Source: Streptomyces melanogenes
GTDB lineage: Bacteria > Actinomycetota > Actinomycetes > Streptomycetales > Streptomycetaceae
Direction of reading: 5' to 3'
Assembly (NCBI RefSeq): GCF_014649795.1
Contig: NZ_BMTS01000007.1
Span: 358,592 to 422,591 of the forward strand
DNA: 64,000 bases
Shown here: in pieces, positions 8,567-17,385 of the stretch
Numbering within the stretch: the stretch's first letter is position 1
Layout of the letters: each line of letters starts with the position of its first letter
Program-made: the position numbers and the translations under genes
Notes under the pieces: generated by a model
What the model was told of the DNA's origin: nothing
What the model saw: the letters and a program-made list of their open reading frames with translations, nothing else
The model's database searches: none

Positions 8567-8633
8567 CGCGAAACACCTCCAGTTGGTTCGGGCAGGAACT
8601 GCCAATGCGCTTCAACGTGCTTCCGTTGTAACA

Positions 8634-8677
8634 TGTCATCGAAACGATGACAAGTAAGCAGTCATCTGGAGGATGAC
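8634..8677. promoter_or_regulatory. RheA-type operators between hsp18 and rheA
   Basis: TGTCATC-GAAAC-GATGACA at 8634-8652 exactly fits the RheA operator TGTCATC-N5-GATGACA described for the S. albus hsp18 promoter; the symmetry extends to 8-bp arms. A second copy, AGTCATC-TGGAG-GATGACA at 8660-8678, has one mismatch and overlaps the ribosome binding region of the divergent regulator. One site therefore faces hsp18 and the other rheA, predicting repression of both at low temperature. Confidence 0.85.
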
Positions 8678-8683
8678 AGAGCG

Positions 8684-9364
8684 ATGGAGAGTGCCATGAA
8701 CGCAGCCGACGAGCCGACCGCACCCATCCCCTTCCTCACCGCAGCAGCAGCACTGGAGACCATCCGTCAGGCCGTAAGGGATGCACAGCAGCCCTCCGGG
8801 ACCGCGCCGACGGCTCAGGACACGCCCGCCCCGCACTCGGGCCCGCATCCGGCACTGGCCGCACTGCTGACGCTGCGCAAGGTCCGCGAGCAGCTCGCCA
8901 GCTGGGAGAGCGGCCTGATCGAAACCGCCCGCGACCAGGGCGCCAGCTGGGCCGACCTCGCCGGCCCCCTCGGCGTCGCCAGCCGCCAGGCCGCCGAACG
9001 CCGCTACCTGCGACTACGCCCCGGCACCGCCGGAAGCACCGGCGAGGAACGCATCCAAGCCACCCGCGACACACGCGCCGCCGACCGCACCGTCAACGCC
9101 TGGGCCCGCGACAACGCAGCCGAACTACGCCGACTCGCCGGCCAGATCACCTCCCTCACCGGCCTCCCAGCCAGCGCCCAAGGCGCCATCGGCGACCTCA
9201 ACCAGGCCCTCGCCGACAACGACACCGCCCGCCTCCTGCGTCCCCTGACCAACACCCGGCCCCACCTGCGCCCCCAGGACGCCGAGCTCACCGAACGCAT
9301 CGACGCCATGACCCGGCACGCCGACCAACTCCGCCAGGACACCCACGACCAACGCAGTACCTGA
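8684..9364 (+). CDS. rheA: RheA-like repressor of hsp18
   Basis: A 226-residue protein transcribed divergently from hsp18. RheA in S. albus is a thermosensing repressor whose DNA binding is lost on heating. Here the middle carries a helix-turn-helix-like segment (GASWADLAGPLGVASRQAAE, then RRYLRLRP) preceded by a helical part (ALAALLTLRKVREQLASWE). The C-terminal half is helical and charged and is the likely sensing and dimerisation part. The start is ATG 8684 (GGAGG 11 bases upstream) or ATG 8696 (GGAGAG at closer spacing). Identification rests on family resemblance, gene position and the matching operator; temperature response is inferred. Confidence 0.85.
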   Translation: MESAMNAADEPTAPIPFLTAAAALETIRQAVRDAQQPSGTAPTAQDTPAPHSGPHPALAALLTLRKVREQLASWESGLIETARDQGASWADLAGPLGVASRQAAERRYLRLRPGTAGSTGEERIQATRDTRAADRTVNAWARDNAAELRRLAGQITSLTGLPASAQGAIGDLNQALADNDTARLLRPLTNTRPHLRPQDAELTERIDAMTRHADQLRQDTHDQRST

Positions 9365-9373
9365 CCGGGTCTG

Positions 9374-9670
9374 TCACGCATCAGGGTCTTCCAAGATTTT
9401 CGTAGGCGTTGATCGTCTTGGTGGAGGTCGGCCGAGCAGGACGCGCTGGCGCAGGGGTGCGTAGCCGGCGCGGCGCGGCCATACGTCCGGCGCTTGAGCA
9501 GCCTGATCTTGCTGTTGGCCCCCTCGGTGCGGCCGTTGTGACAGAGCAGGGTCAGAGCGGCGTCGACGCGGCGCGGTCGCGTTCCAGACCCGTGGCCAAA
9601 CGGCGAAGATCGAGCGTCGTGTCCTGGCTCCGCAGGGCGAGTTGAAGCGGCCCGTCAGGCAGCACCTTGA
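9374..9670 (-). pseudogene. ISL3-family transposase, C-terminal remnant
   Basis: On the minus strand the end of an ISL3-type transposase is readable in pieces: RRLATGLERDRAA, then LTLLCHNGRTEGANSKIRLL followed by KRRTYGRA and, in another frame, LRQRVLLGRPPP. The HNGRTEG motif carries the catalytic Glu of the DDE triad. At least two frame changes are needed and the N-terminal part is gone. The sequence around 9367-9390 probably contains the old element end. Confidence 0.7.
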
Positions 9671-9731
9671 GTGGTCGAAGCGGCTGTCGGGAACCGGCGT
9701 CGCATGATCGGCCGGCTAGCAGTCTGCGGTC

Positions 9732-10147
9732 ATGCCTGATCCTTCCCCGTTCGCCGTGCCCACCCGCTTCGACGGTGCGCCGGATCGTGTCGTGGTCGTC
9801 ATTCCTGGCGTCGGTTACTCGCCCGCACGGCCGCTGTTGCATTTCGCCCGCAGTGTCCTGCTCCAGCACGGTTGGACGGTCCAGGAGTTGTGGTGGCAGA
9901 TTCCCGACGGGTTCTCGGAGTTCACCGTGGACACCGAGGCCGTCGATGCCGAAGCGGGGGCCTGTCGGCTTGTCGTCGGCAAGTCCCTGGGCTCCCTCGC
10001 CTGCGACATCGCAGCTGACAGGGACATCCCGGCAGCCTGGCTCACTCCGATCCTGACCAACGATCATGTGGCGGCGGCGCTTCGGCGAGCCACGGAGCCG
10101 ACCCTCCTCGTTGGCGGAAGCGCCGACAAACTCTGGGATTCCGGTGG
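9732..10147 (+). pseudogene. Alpha/beta hydrolase cut by an IS256 element
   Basis: The first 135 or so residues resemble a short alpha/beta hydrolase: a beta-strand RVVVVIPGVGYS near 19-30 and a nucleophile elbow GKSLG with Ser near residue 85, followed by AAWLTPILTND and TEPTLLVGGSADKLWDS, the strand before the acid residue. The expected C-terminal part with the catalytic His is absent because the left end of an IS256 element lies at about 10148. The open frame runs 37 bases into the IS before stopping. No continuation is recognisable on the far side of the IS. Confidence 0.65.
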
Positions 10148-11476
10148 TGTCCCGCCGGGTGGTGTAGCGGCGATCTCCGCGTAGCCCCTGGTCATGGGGC
10201 GGCCATCGCGCAACTCTCCGAGTAGTGACGCTCGTTGAGAGGTGGCGCGATGGCCTTGTCCCAGCATGACCTACTTCGCCTCATGGAGGCACTGCGTACG
10301 GCGGACGGAATTGAATTGGTCCGCGTCCTGGCCCAGCGGATCCTGCAGGAACTCATCGAGGCCGAGGCCACCGCCCATATCGGTGCGGAGCCCGGCGAGC
10401 ACACCGACAGCCGCACGACCTGGCGCAACGGGCACCGCGAGAGGCTGCTGACCACGCAGGCCGGGGATCTGGACCTGGCGATCCCCAAGGTCCGCACCGG
10501 GTCGTTCTTCCCGTCGCTGCTGGAGCGCCGACGGCGTATCGACCAGGCCCTCTACGCCGTCATCATGGAGGCATACGTGCACGGCGTGTCCACCCGCAGC
10601 GTGGATGACCTGGTCAGAGCGTTGGGCGGGGACACCGGGATCTCCAAGTCCGAGGTCTCCCGGATCTGCGGCGACCTCGACACAGAGCTGACTGTCTTTC
10701 GCACTCGGCCCCTGGACCACATCCGCTTCCCCTACGTCTATCTCGACGCGACGTACTGCAAGGCCAGGGTCGAGCACCAGATCGTGTCCCAGGCCGTGGT
10801 CATCGCCACCGGCATCACCGAGGACGGCGGCCGCGAAGTCCTCGGGCTCATGGTCGGCGACAGCGAAACCGAGGTGTTCTGGAGCGGGTTCCTGCGCTCG
10901 CTGCGGGCCCGCGGTCTGAACGGGGTCCGCCCGGTCATCGGCGACCACCACCTGGGCCTGGTCGCGGCCGTCCGCAAGGTCATGCTCGGCGCCGCCTATC
11001 AGCGATGCCGCGTTCATTTCCTGCGCAACGTCTTCTCGGTGATCCCGAAGGACTCCGGGGAGATGGTGGCTGCGACGATCCGCACGATCTTCGCCCAGCC
11101 CACCGCCGAGCTGGTCCGTTCCCAGCTCGACACCGTCGCCGACATGCTCGGACGGCAGTTCCCGAAGGTCAGGGAGATGCTCCTGGAGGCCAAGACCGAC
11201 CTGACCGCGTTCGCGGACTTCCCCGAGCGACATTGGAAGAAGATCCAGTCCACGAATCCCCTGGAGCGGGTCAACCGTGAGATCAAGCGCCGCGTCGACG
11301 TCGTCCAGATCTTTCCCAACCCGCCGGCCCTCGAACGACTCACCACCGCTGTCCTCATCGAGATGCACGATGAGTGGATCGCCTTCCCTCGCAGCTACCT
11401 CCCCAAGGGTGGCATGGACTCGATCTACCCCCAGCCAGAAGATCAACCAGCCGCCGTTACACCACTACAGGGGACA
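10148..11476 (+). mobile_element. IS256-family insertion sequence
   Basis: The element holds one intact transposase gene between imperfect inverted ends: 10148-10172 and 11452-11476 match at 19 of 25 positions when one is reverse complemented (both begin TGTCCC). The flanking 8-mers (TCCGGTGG and TGACCCGC) do not match, so there is no visible target duplication. The left flank is a hydrolase gene and the right flank is an unrelated integrase region, which suggests a deletion or recombination at one end after insertion. Confidence 0.75.
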
Positions 11477-11479
11477 TGA
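10250..11479 (+). CDS. IS256-family transposase
   Basis: A 409-residue transposase that moves the element by a DDE mechanism. Family marks: RDLTTWRNGHRE-like TTWRNGHRERLLTT near 65-79, IPKVRTGSFFPSLL, VSTRSVDDLVRALG, the first catalytic Asp in YVYLDATYCKARV, the second in VIGDHHLG, and the Glu in STNPLERVNREIKRR. All three acidic residues are present and the length is normal, so it looks active. ATG 10250 is chosen for the GAGAGG ahead of it; the open frame begins at TTG 10235. The stop codon lies directly at the right end of the element. Confidence 0.92.
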   Translation: MALSQHDLLRLMEALRTADGIELVRVLAQRILQELIEAEATAHIGAEPGEHTDSRTTWRNGHRERLLTTQAGDLDLAIPKVRTGSFFPSLLERRRRIDQALYAVIMEAYVHGVSTRSVDDLVRALGGDTGISKSEVSRICGDLDTELTVFRTRPLDHIRFPYVYLDATYCKARVEHQIVSQAVVIATGITEDGGREVLGLMVGDSETEVFWSGFLRSLRARGLNGVRPVIGDHHLGLVAAVRKVMLGAAYQRCRVHFLRNVFSVIPKDSGEMVAATIRTIFAQPTAELVRSQLDTVADMLGRQFPKVREMLLEAKTDLTAFADFPERHWKKIQSTNPLERVNREIKRRVDVVQIFPNPPALERLTTAVLIEMHDEWIAFPRSYLPKGGMDSIYPQPEDQPAAVTPLQGT

Positions 11480-11544
11480 CCCGCGTGCGCCTTCGCTGCG
11501 CCGACAAGGCGCCACACCACCGATGCCGGTGAGGGCGCGGCCCA

Positions 11545-12075
11545 CTACTGCGACCGGCAGCACCCCCTGGTCCGGAGTTTTACCTCCGTGCCCGCGCCGG
11601 GGGAGTTGTGGTCCTGGGCTCGGGCGAGATGGGCTTGGAGCGAGGCTGGGCTGACGGGGGATCCGTCCTGGGCCGGCGGATGGGGGGGCATGCCGAGCAT
11701 GACGGTGCGGCCGCAACGGACCACGGAGACAGCCTCCTCGATCTGGGCCCGGTCCTGCTCCGTCAGGTCCTCCAGATCGACTTCGACGCGGCTGATCAGC
11801 CGCCGGACGCGCCGGATCTCCTCTTCGGACGGGGCGGCTTCGGAGGGGGCCCAGTCGTCGGCCTCGAACGTGGGCATCAGCCGTTCCCGGCTGTTGAGCA
11901 GGTCGGAGAGATAGCGTTCGAGGTCCGGCAGGTAGGAGACATCGGTGCGGAAGTGGTCGCAGCCGACGCAGCGGAACCGTATCGGGCAGGCGTTGCCGCC
12001 GGCCGCGACGTTGGACGGTTCGAGGCCGACGCCGTAGGCGGTGGCGACCTCGCGGGCGGGCCCGCCTGCCCGGCT
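11545..12075 (-). pseudogene. Tyrosine integrase, C-terminal fragment
   Basis: The minus strand reads as the end of a site-specific tyrosine recombinase of the actinobacterial type with a cysteine-rich tail: EPSNVAAGGNACPIRFRCVG, then GCDHFRTDVSYLPDLERYL, EADDWAPSEAAPSEEEIRRV, and LTEQDRAQIEEAVSVV. The catalytic domain upstream is lost where the neighbouring membrane gene ends. The ACPIRFRCVGCDHFRTD cysteine-histidine cluster is typical of these proteins. An integrase next to an IS256 break supports a scrambled mobile island. Confidence 0.7.
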
Positions 12076-12079
12076 GCTC

Positions 12080-12754
12080 TCAGGTCGTCGTCAGGTCCCG
12101 GTCACGGGCTTCTCGCTCGCTGACGCCGGTTCCGCCACTTCCACCCCTCTTGTGGCGCGCGTTGACGTACAGGACAAGCAGCGACGCCGTCCCCGTGAAG
12201 GCCAACGTGATGATCGCCGACCAGGTCGCGACGTGCCCGTAGCCTCCCGGCTCGCGGGGGTCGAGGAAGTCGTACGGGTACCAGCCCGCGTGCGGCCCGC
12301 GCAGGAGCGAGTAGGCGAGGTAGAGCAGTGGGAAGGCCAGCCACGGCAGGGCCCGGGTCCAGGGGATGCGGCGCGGCGGAGGACGCAGGAGCCAGTCGGC
12401 GAGGAACACGGCCGGGATGACGCCGTGCACCACGTTGTTCGCCCAGATGATCGTGTTCGCGTCGATGGTCCCAGCCAGCAGGGCCCAGTACACCAGCCCT
12501 GTGATTACCAGATAGAGGGTGGCGGCACCGCGCAACAGGTCGGGGACCGGGCGGGTGCCGCGCAACAGGGCCAGCCCACCGGCCAGCAGGACGGCGGCGC
12601 CGAGCAGGTTGGAGAGATTGGTGAAGTACGAGATCCAGTTCGCCGCGCCCTCGTCGGTGTGTGTTGCCCGGTTGAGCGAGGTAGAGAGGGCCGCGACGCC
12701 CAGTAGCGCTAGCCCTATTTTGGCCGAGCCTTCCAGCCTGGTGCTTAGAGACAT
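12080..12754 (-). CDS. Pr6Pr/FAR-17a-like six-helix membrane protein
   Basis: A 224-residue integral membrane protein with about six hydrophobic helices. Characteristic stretches are WISYFTNLSNLLGAAVLLAG, VYWALLAGTIDANTIIWANN followed by VVHGVIPAVFLADWLL, and HAGWYPYDFLDPREPGGYGH. The FTNLSNLL, NNVVHGVIP and YPYDFLDP motifs are those of Pr6Pr family proteins (related to FAR-17a/AIG1). Function in bacteria is not known. The ATG at 12754 is used; the open frame runs much further upstream but that part looks like IS debris. The ribosome binding site is weak. Confidence 0.8.
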   Translation of the reverse strand: MSLSTRLEGSAKIGLALLGVAALSTSLNRATHTDEGAANWISYFTNLSNLLGAAVLLAGGLALLRGTRPVPDLLRGAATLYLVITGLVYWALLAGTIDANTIIWANNVVHGVIPAVFLADWLLRPPPRRIPWTRALPWLAFPLLYLAYSLLRGPHAGWYPYDFLDPREPGGYGHVATWSAIITLAFTGTASLLVLYVNARHKRGGSGGTGVSEREARDRDLTTT

Positions 12755-12859
12755 GACCTGAATGTTACTTGTGTGTAGATCGGCGGAACCTCTACGTCGC
12801 TCCGGCCCCGTCCGGTGGCCTCGAAGGGTCTCGTCCCGGCCTCCTGTCCCATATCCGGC

Positions 12860-12965
12860 ACCCGCACCGGGCAAATCGTCCAGGCGGATCAGCTTCGCCG
12901 GTCGATGAGCATCACGCCTGTCCGTCTTGACGCGGCCGTAGTGCTCTCGGGTGCGCAGGTAGGTC
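12860..12965 (-). pseudogene. Possible IS110-type transposase scrap
   Basis: On the minus strand the segment REHYGRVKTDRRDAHRPAKL resembles the region around the second catalytic Asp of IS110-family transposases (GRVKTDRRDA). It is about 35 codons long with no start and no continuation. Weak call based on one motif. Confidence 0.35.
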
Positions 12966-12975
12966 GTAGTGGGGG

Positions 12976-13135
12976 TGTTGTGATTTTGTCGGGTCATTTG
13001 AGAGCCACGACTCCGGTGGTGGTGAGAGCCGGGATTGGGCCGTTCGTGGAGGGGATGTACTCGACCGTGGGCGGTGGGCTCCGGTGTGATCGGGAGCCAC
13101 TCCGGCGAGATTGGGAGCCACTGTTCGGGTGACCT
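12976..13135. repeat. IS21-like terminal region without its transposase
   Basis: The stretch opens TGTTGTGATTTTGTC and contains GAGAGCCACGACTCCGGTG (13000-13018), nearly identical to the reverse complement of 16897-16915 in the end of the IS21 element further right. GGGAGCC-type repeats follow at about 13095 and 13113. IS21-family ends carry such repeated motifs. No istA follows, so this looks like a left-behind end. Confidence 0.5.
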
Positions 13136-13485
13136 GCCCGGTCGGGGCGGAGTGTCCGAGGGGGTCGTTGCCGGGGCATCGATAGCGTGTGGGTGCGGGC
13201 TCCGGAAGTCGCCTCCCTGACAAGACGCGGCCAGGAGCCCGCCCTCGTGTCTGACTTGGATCATGTAACGGCGTCACCTGTGTCCCGAGCGCGTCGGCGC
13301 ATGCCGGCCGTGCACCGCCCAGGGGGCGATGCGCGAGGACTGGACGCTATTCGTGTCGTTTTGGCCTGATGGGGGAATGAGGCGGGGCCCCGGAGCGGTA
13401 GGGGTATCCCATGGCGCCGCGGTACTGGTCCCTGTGGGGAACGGACGCTGGCACTGTGCCCTTCACAGAGACCGGAAGGACGCGG
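13136..13485. other. Spacer with no recognised gene
   Basis: About 350 bases between the IS21-like end and the secreted-protein gene. Open frames on both strands look random. The promoter of the secreted-protein gene must lie in the right part, but no clear hexamers are visible. Confidence 0.4.
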
Positions 13486-14127
13486 ATGATGACGGATGCG
13501 CAAGGACCGGCCGCCGTGCCGGCGGCCCACGCAGCGGGACGCCCCCGGGCGGCTCGCCCCAGGGGGCTTCACCGGGCCGGGAGGTGGTGCACCGCCGCCC
13601 TCATGGCGGGCGCGGCACTGGCCCTGAGCGCCGGACCGGCACTGGCCAAGGACAGCTCTGCGCTGACCGACTACCCGCAGACCCCGGCCCCCGTCATCGC
13701 ACCAGGCACATCGGGCCAGGTGGTGATCGGCCTGAAGAACACCTCCCCCACCGAGGACGTGATCCACGACAGCGTCCCGACGTATGGCGACACCGGCAAG
13801 ATGTACCTGTCGATGTATACGGACACGATGCATGGCATGACGTTCGCCGACAACACCCTCACCCCCGTCGGCAACGCACCAGGCCCCTGGTCGTGCACGC
13901 TGAACTCCGACAGGACAGGCCTCAACTGCGTCTCCGACTACACCGGCGTGCTCGTCCCCGCCGGGGGAATCGCCCAGTGGCAGGTCAACGTCACGGTCCC
14001 GCCCAGCGCACCGAAAGACAGCACACTGACCGCAGGCCCCATTCTCCTCACCTACCACTACAACTGCGTTGTCTCGTATGTGACAAACATGTCGGCCCAG
14101 GTCAGGACCGGCCCGGCAGCCACCTGA
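13486..14127 (+). CDS. Secreted protein of unknown function
   Basis: A 213-residue exported protein. The signal peptide is long, with arginines before a hydrophobic core (CTAALMAGAALALSAGPALA) and cleavage expected after ALA, before KDSSAL. The mature part (TPAPVIAPGTSGQVVIGLKN, DNTLTPVGNAPGPWSC, PAGGIAQWQVNVTVPPSAPK) is beta-rich and resembles the immunoglobulin-like modules of secreted streptomycete proteins; it has three cysteines. Two adjacent ATGs follow GGAAGGA; the first, at 13486, is used. No anchor is seen, so it is probably released or wall-associated. Confidence 0.75.
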   Translation: MMTDAQGPAAVPAAHAAGRPRAARPRGLHRAGRWCTAALMAGAALALSAGPALAKDSSALTDYPQTPAPVIAPGTSGQVVIGLKNTSPTEDVIHDSVPTYGDTGKMYLSMYTDTMHGMTFADNTLTPVGNAPGPWSCTLNSDRTGLNCVSDYTGVLVPAGGIAQWQVNVTVPPSAPKDSTLTAGPILLTYHYNCVVSYVTNMSAQVRTGPAAT

Positions 14128-14182
14128 ACCAAGAAGCCCCTCGCCATCGTCTTGGTAATCCCGCCCTCCGGCGCACCGCCGA

Positions 14183-14208
14183 GTCGACCACGGCAAACCA
14201 TGGTCGAC
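14183..14208. terminator. 8-bp-arm hairpin after the secreted-protein gene
   Basis: GTCGACCA (14183-14190) and TGGTCGAC (14201-14208) are exact complements around a 10-base loop. It lies between two convergent genes, 56 bases after one stop and 15 before the other, so it may end transcription from either side. Confidence 0.4.
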
Positions 14209-14222
14209 TGATGGGGCAGGGG

Positions 14223-15065
14223 TCACTGCGGTGTGGGGAAGAGCGAGTCCTGGGTGGCCTGGTAGCGATAGGACTCGGTGCCGGTCTGGATCAGCGTGCA
14301 GCGGAAGGTGATCCGGTCGGCGATGGCCGCGCAGAGGCGGGCGTCGCCGAAGGTCTTGTCCCATTCGGTGAACGGGGAGTTCGTGGCAACGGCGGTGGCC
14401 TTGCGTTCCTCGCGCTCAGTGAAGATCTGGAACAGCAGCTTGGCGCCCTTGCGGTCCAGGTTGAGGTAGCCGAACTCGTCCAGGCACAAAAGATCGATCT
14501 TGCTGTAGCGGGCGATCACCGAGGACAGGCGCCGGGCGGCGTCGGCCTCGGCGAGCTCGTTCACCAGTGCGCTGGTGGTGGTGTAGCGGACCGACAGGCC
14601 GGCCTCCGCGATCGCGGTGCCGATCCCGATGAGCAGGTGGCTCTTGCCAGTGCCGCTGTCGCCGATCAGGACCAGCGGGCAGCCCTCGCGTACCCAGGTC
14701 GGGGACTTCAGGTCCGCGACGACCTCCGGGGTGACGTTCGGGTTCTTGGCGAAGTCGAAGTCCTCCAGCCGCTTGGGGCGCGGGAAGCGCGCCAGGCGCA
14801 GCAGCCGCTGCTGGCGGCGCAGGTCGCGGTCGGCGAGTTCGACCTGGAGCAGGTCCAGCAGGAACTGCTTGTAGCTGGCCTGCTCGCGCCGGGCGGACTG
14901 GGCGAGCTCGATGAACCGTTCGCGGAAGGCGGGCAGCCGCAGGTCGCGGCAGGCCTCGTCGATGAGCATGTCCTCCGGGTCGCCCGGCAGTGACATCCGC
15001 CGGGGTGGAATCTGCCCGGTGTCCGGCTTCTCGTCCTGGTCGGTGAGGGTGATGGTGGGGCTCAT
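14223..15065 (-). CDS. istB: IstB-like ATP-binding protein of an IS21 element
   Basis: A 280-residue AAA+ ATPase, the helper that regulates target choice and assembly of the IstA transposase in IS21 elements. Walker A is LIGDSGTGKSHLL (about 133-145), Walker B LLCLDEFGYL (192-201), and sensor-like TNSPFTEWDKTFGDARL follows. The N-terminal helical region contains ARREQASYKQFLLDLL. Length and motifs are normal, so IstB itself looks intact. It overlaps the end of istA by 4 bases, the usual IS21 arrangement; istA is broken. Confidence 0.92.
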   Translation of the reverse strand: MSPTITLTDQDEKPDTGQIPPRRMSLPGDPEDMLIDEACRDLRLPAFRERFIELAQSARREQASYKQFLLDLLQVELADRDLRRQQRLLRLARFPRPKRLEDFDFAKNPNVTPEVVADLKSPTWVREGCPLVLIGDSGTGKSHLLIGIGTAIAEAGLSVRYTTTSALVNELAEADAARRLSSVIARYSKIDLLCLDEFGYLNLDRKGAKLLFQIFTEREERKATAVATNSPFTEWDKTFGDARLCAAIADRITFRCTLIQTGTESYRYQATQDSLFPTPQ

Positions 15066-16746
15066 GCGCCGTGGCCTTTCCGGGTCTGGCCGCTGTCGCG
15101 GCGGGTGGCCGGGCTCAGCAGCCGGTCGTACTTGCTCATGTCGGGAAGTGCCGTGCGCGGGTCGGGCGGCAGACGGCGCGTGTGCAGGGAGATCACCCGG
15201 GCCTCCTCGTCCGCCCGGTCCCCGGCTCCGGGGACCACGTCGTGCGACGGCTCGTCCGGGTCGGTGAGGAGTTCGGCGTCCTCGGCATCGGTGCCCTCCA
15301 TCGCCTTGCGGGCCTCGATGGCGACCAGGTCGGTGGAGACCGAGCCGATCCGCAGGCAGGTCTCCATCGCCGTGGCCAGGGCCTGGGCCGGGAGCTGGCG
15401 GTGCAGCAGCAGGACCTCGATCAGCATCCGGGTGCCCTCGCGGTCGCCCGCCTTCTGCTTGGCCGCGGCCCAGAACGCCTCGTGGACCTTGGTGAACCCG
15501 CCCTCCGCGCGGGCCTGCGCGAGCGCGGAGGCCCCGGCGAACGCACCGGGTTTGACCAGCAGGATCTCCAGGTAGTGGTCCAGGATGTCGTGGTAGGCAT
15601 AGCGGCGGGTCAGCCTCGGGTGGCGGGCCACGACCTGGCGGCCGTCGAACACCTACAGCTCGTTCGCCCGCAGCTTGACCCGCACCTTGGCACCGATGAA
15701 CTTCGCCGGCACCGAGTAGTAGCCCTGCCGCACTGTGATCCTGGAGTTGCGGGCGACGGTCGGCGTCAGGTCGATCCCGCAGTCGTAGTCGTCCGCGGGC
15801 AGCGGCCTCAGCCGTACGCGCTCGGCCTCGAAGTCGAACCCGATCGAGGTGGGCCGGCCGTGGATGTGCCGGGCGTCCTCGGCCACGTCGATCGCGGCCA
15901 GCCGCTCGTTCAGCTCCGCCAGCGAATCGACCTGCGGCGGCGGTACCAAGTGCTTGCGCCTGAACCGGCCGCCCTCGTGCTCCACCCCGCCCTTCTCGTG
16001 GGCGCCGTCCTCACCAGGGGCGCGGTAGAACGCCGAGAACTGGTACCACGACTTGAACGACGCCCACCGGGTCGACTCCACCCGCGAGCGCCCGAACAGC
16101 ACCTGCTTGACCGCCGGCTTGAGGTTGTCGTACCGGATGTGCACCGACGGCACCCCGCCCAGCACCGTGAACGCCTCGACATGCCCCTCCAGGAACGCTT
16201 CCTGCGAGGCCGTCGCATATACCCGGTGAACCGCCTTGCCCGAATAGGACAGCCGCAGCGTGAACAGCACGCACTTGCGGCGCTGACCGGCCAGGTCCAG
16301 CCAGAAGTCCGCGAAATCGACCTCCGCCTCCTCACCCGGCCGCTTCGCCTGCGGCACCATGCCCTCCACGTGCCGACGCCCCTCCAGCGCCTCCGCCCTG
16401 ATCTGCGGACGGCGCTTGGCGACGTAGTCGTAGACGGTCGTCGGACGCGCCAGCTCGAAGTCGTGCTCCGCAGCCAGGCGCTCCTGATCCGCACGACCGT
16501 GTGCCGCTGCTTCACCGGCGCGTCCAGGTCCTCGCGCAGCAGCGCGTCGATAAACCCCTTCACCGGCTCCAGCACACTCGGCCGCGGCTGCGGCGACTTC
16601 CGCTTCGGCGGCACTGGCGACTCCAACGCCTTCCTCACCGTGTTCCGCGACACCTTGAACCGCGCGGCCAGCTCCCGCCCCGACAGCCCCTGCTCCCGCT
16701 CGGCCCGGCGGATCTTCTCGAACAGCACTTCATGCGACCTGTGCAC
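15062..16746 (-). pseudogene. istA: IS21-family transposase IstA with a frameshift and an amber stop
   Basis: IstA is the DDE transposase of IS21. The N-terminus is readable from 16746 (EKIRRAEREQGLSGRELAAR, a helix-turn-helix) to VKQRHTVVRI, then the frame changes near 16489 and continues as ERLAAEHDFELARPTTVYDY through EAEVDFADFWLDLAG (first Asp), SVHIRYDNLKPAV (second Asp) and GAHEKGGVEHE (Glu). A TAG at 15653-15655 then interrupts between ANEL and VFDGRQVVARH; the rest reads on in the same frame to the normal end. One single-base change and one nonsense change disable it, while the catalytic residues remain. Confidence 0.85.
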
Positions 16747-16925
16747 CAGCGGTCTCCCTGACCCGGACCGTGATCAACATGCACAGGGTGGCGGCCAAAC
16801 AGCCCAACCCACTCGATTACGCCAAACGCGGCATGTCACAGACCATCACACCAAAGCGGCTCCCGACCTCGCCGGAGAAGCACCGGTCCCCAAAGACACC
16901 GGAGCCGTGGCTCTCGTACACCCCG

Positions 16926-17093
16926 TTAAAAACAGGGGTGTTGCCTTCGTCGCCTTCGAATGAGTGCCAACGGACAGCGGACTTCGACAGGGATGCGGCT
17001 CGCGACCGAGCCTAGGCGGTCGATCAACTGGCGCGACAGGAAGAAGCGGAGGCTCCCGAAGGCGGCCAGGACGGCGAGGCCCACCCAGAACAT
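16926..17093 (-). pseudogene. N-terminal scrap of a membrane protein cut by the IS21 end
   Basis: Starting at ATG 17093 the minus strand encodes a hydrophobic helix (MFWVGLAVLAAFGSLRFF) followed by LSRQLIDRLGSVASRIPVE. The frame ends inside the IS21 terminus (TAA at 16926). It looks like the start of a membrane protein whose remainder was displaced by the insertion. Low confidence because the opposite strand is also open. Confidence 0.4.
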
Positions 17094-17385
17094 CGTGCTC
17101 TCGCTCTCGCCGACATCGACTGCTGGCGGTCAAGGTGCGGTGAGATCAATCAAACTTCGTTGAGACGATGCACGGGGTCTGGCCCCGAGCGCGACCGGCT
17201 GCCGACTGTGCTCGGTTTCAGCGGGAGCGGCCCGAAGGGCCACCAGCCCTGGCGAGTGCGGCGGCGGGCCGCGGCTGCCGGTAGTGGTGTCTGCGTCGGC
17301 GGTGTGGCTGTGGGGTGAGTGGTGGGAACCGTGTAGGCCTGATGGCACGTCGTGACACGTATGTCGCGGACAATGAGGGCAGCCG

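Larger units (their letters stand above)
14209..16934 (-). mobile_element. IS21-family element
   Basis: It consists of istA (broken) and istB on the minus strand. The istA-proximal end is placed at 16934, where the reverse strand starts TGTTTTTAACGGGG and then carries GAGAGCCACGGCTCCGGTG (16897-16915), the motif repeated in the IS21-like end at 13000. The istB-proximal end lies somewhere between the hairpin at 14208 and the istB stop at 14223, but I could not find a matching inverted terminus, so that boundary is approximate. Confidence 0.65.

Noticed and set aside
10140..11484. Target duplication for the IS256 element
   Set aside because: Flanking 8-mers TCCGGTGG and TGACCCGC do not match in any register I tried.
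13261..14993. Long open frames on both strands across the secreted protein and istB
   Set aside because: Antisense or out-of-frame shadows of well-supported genes.
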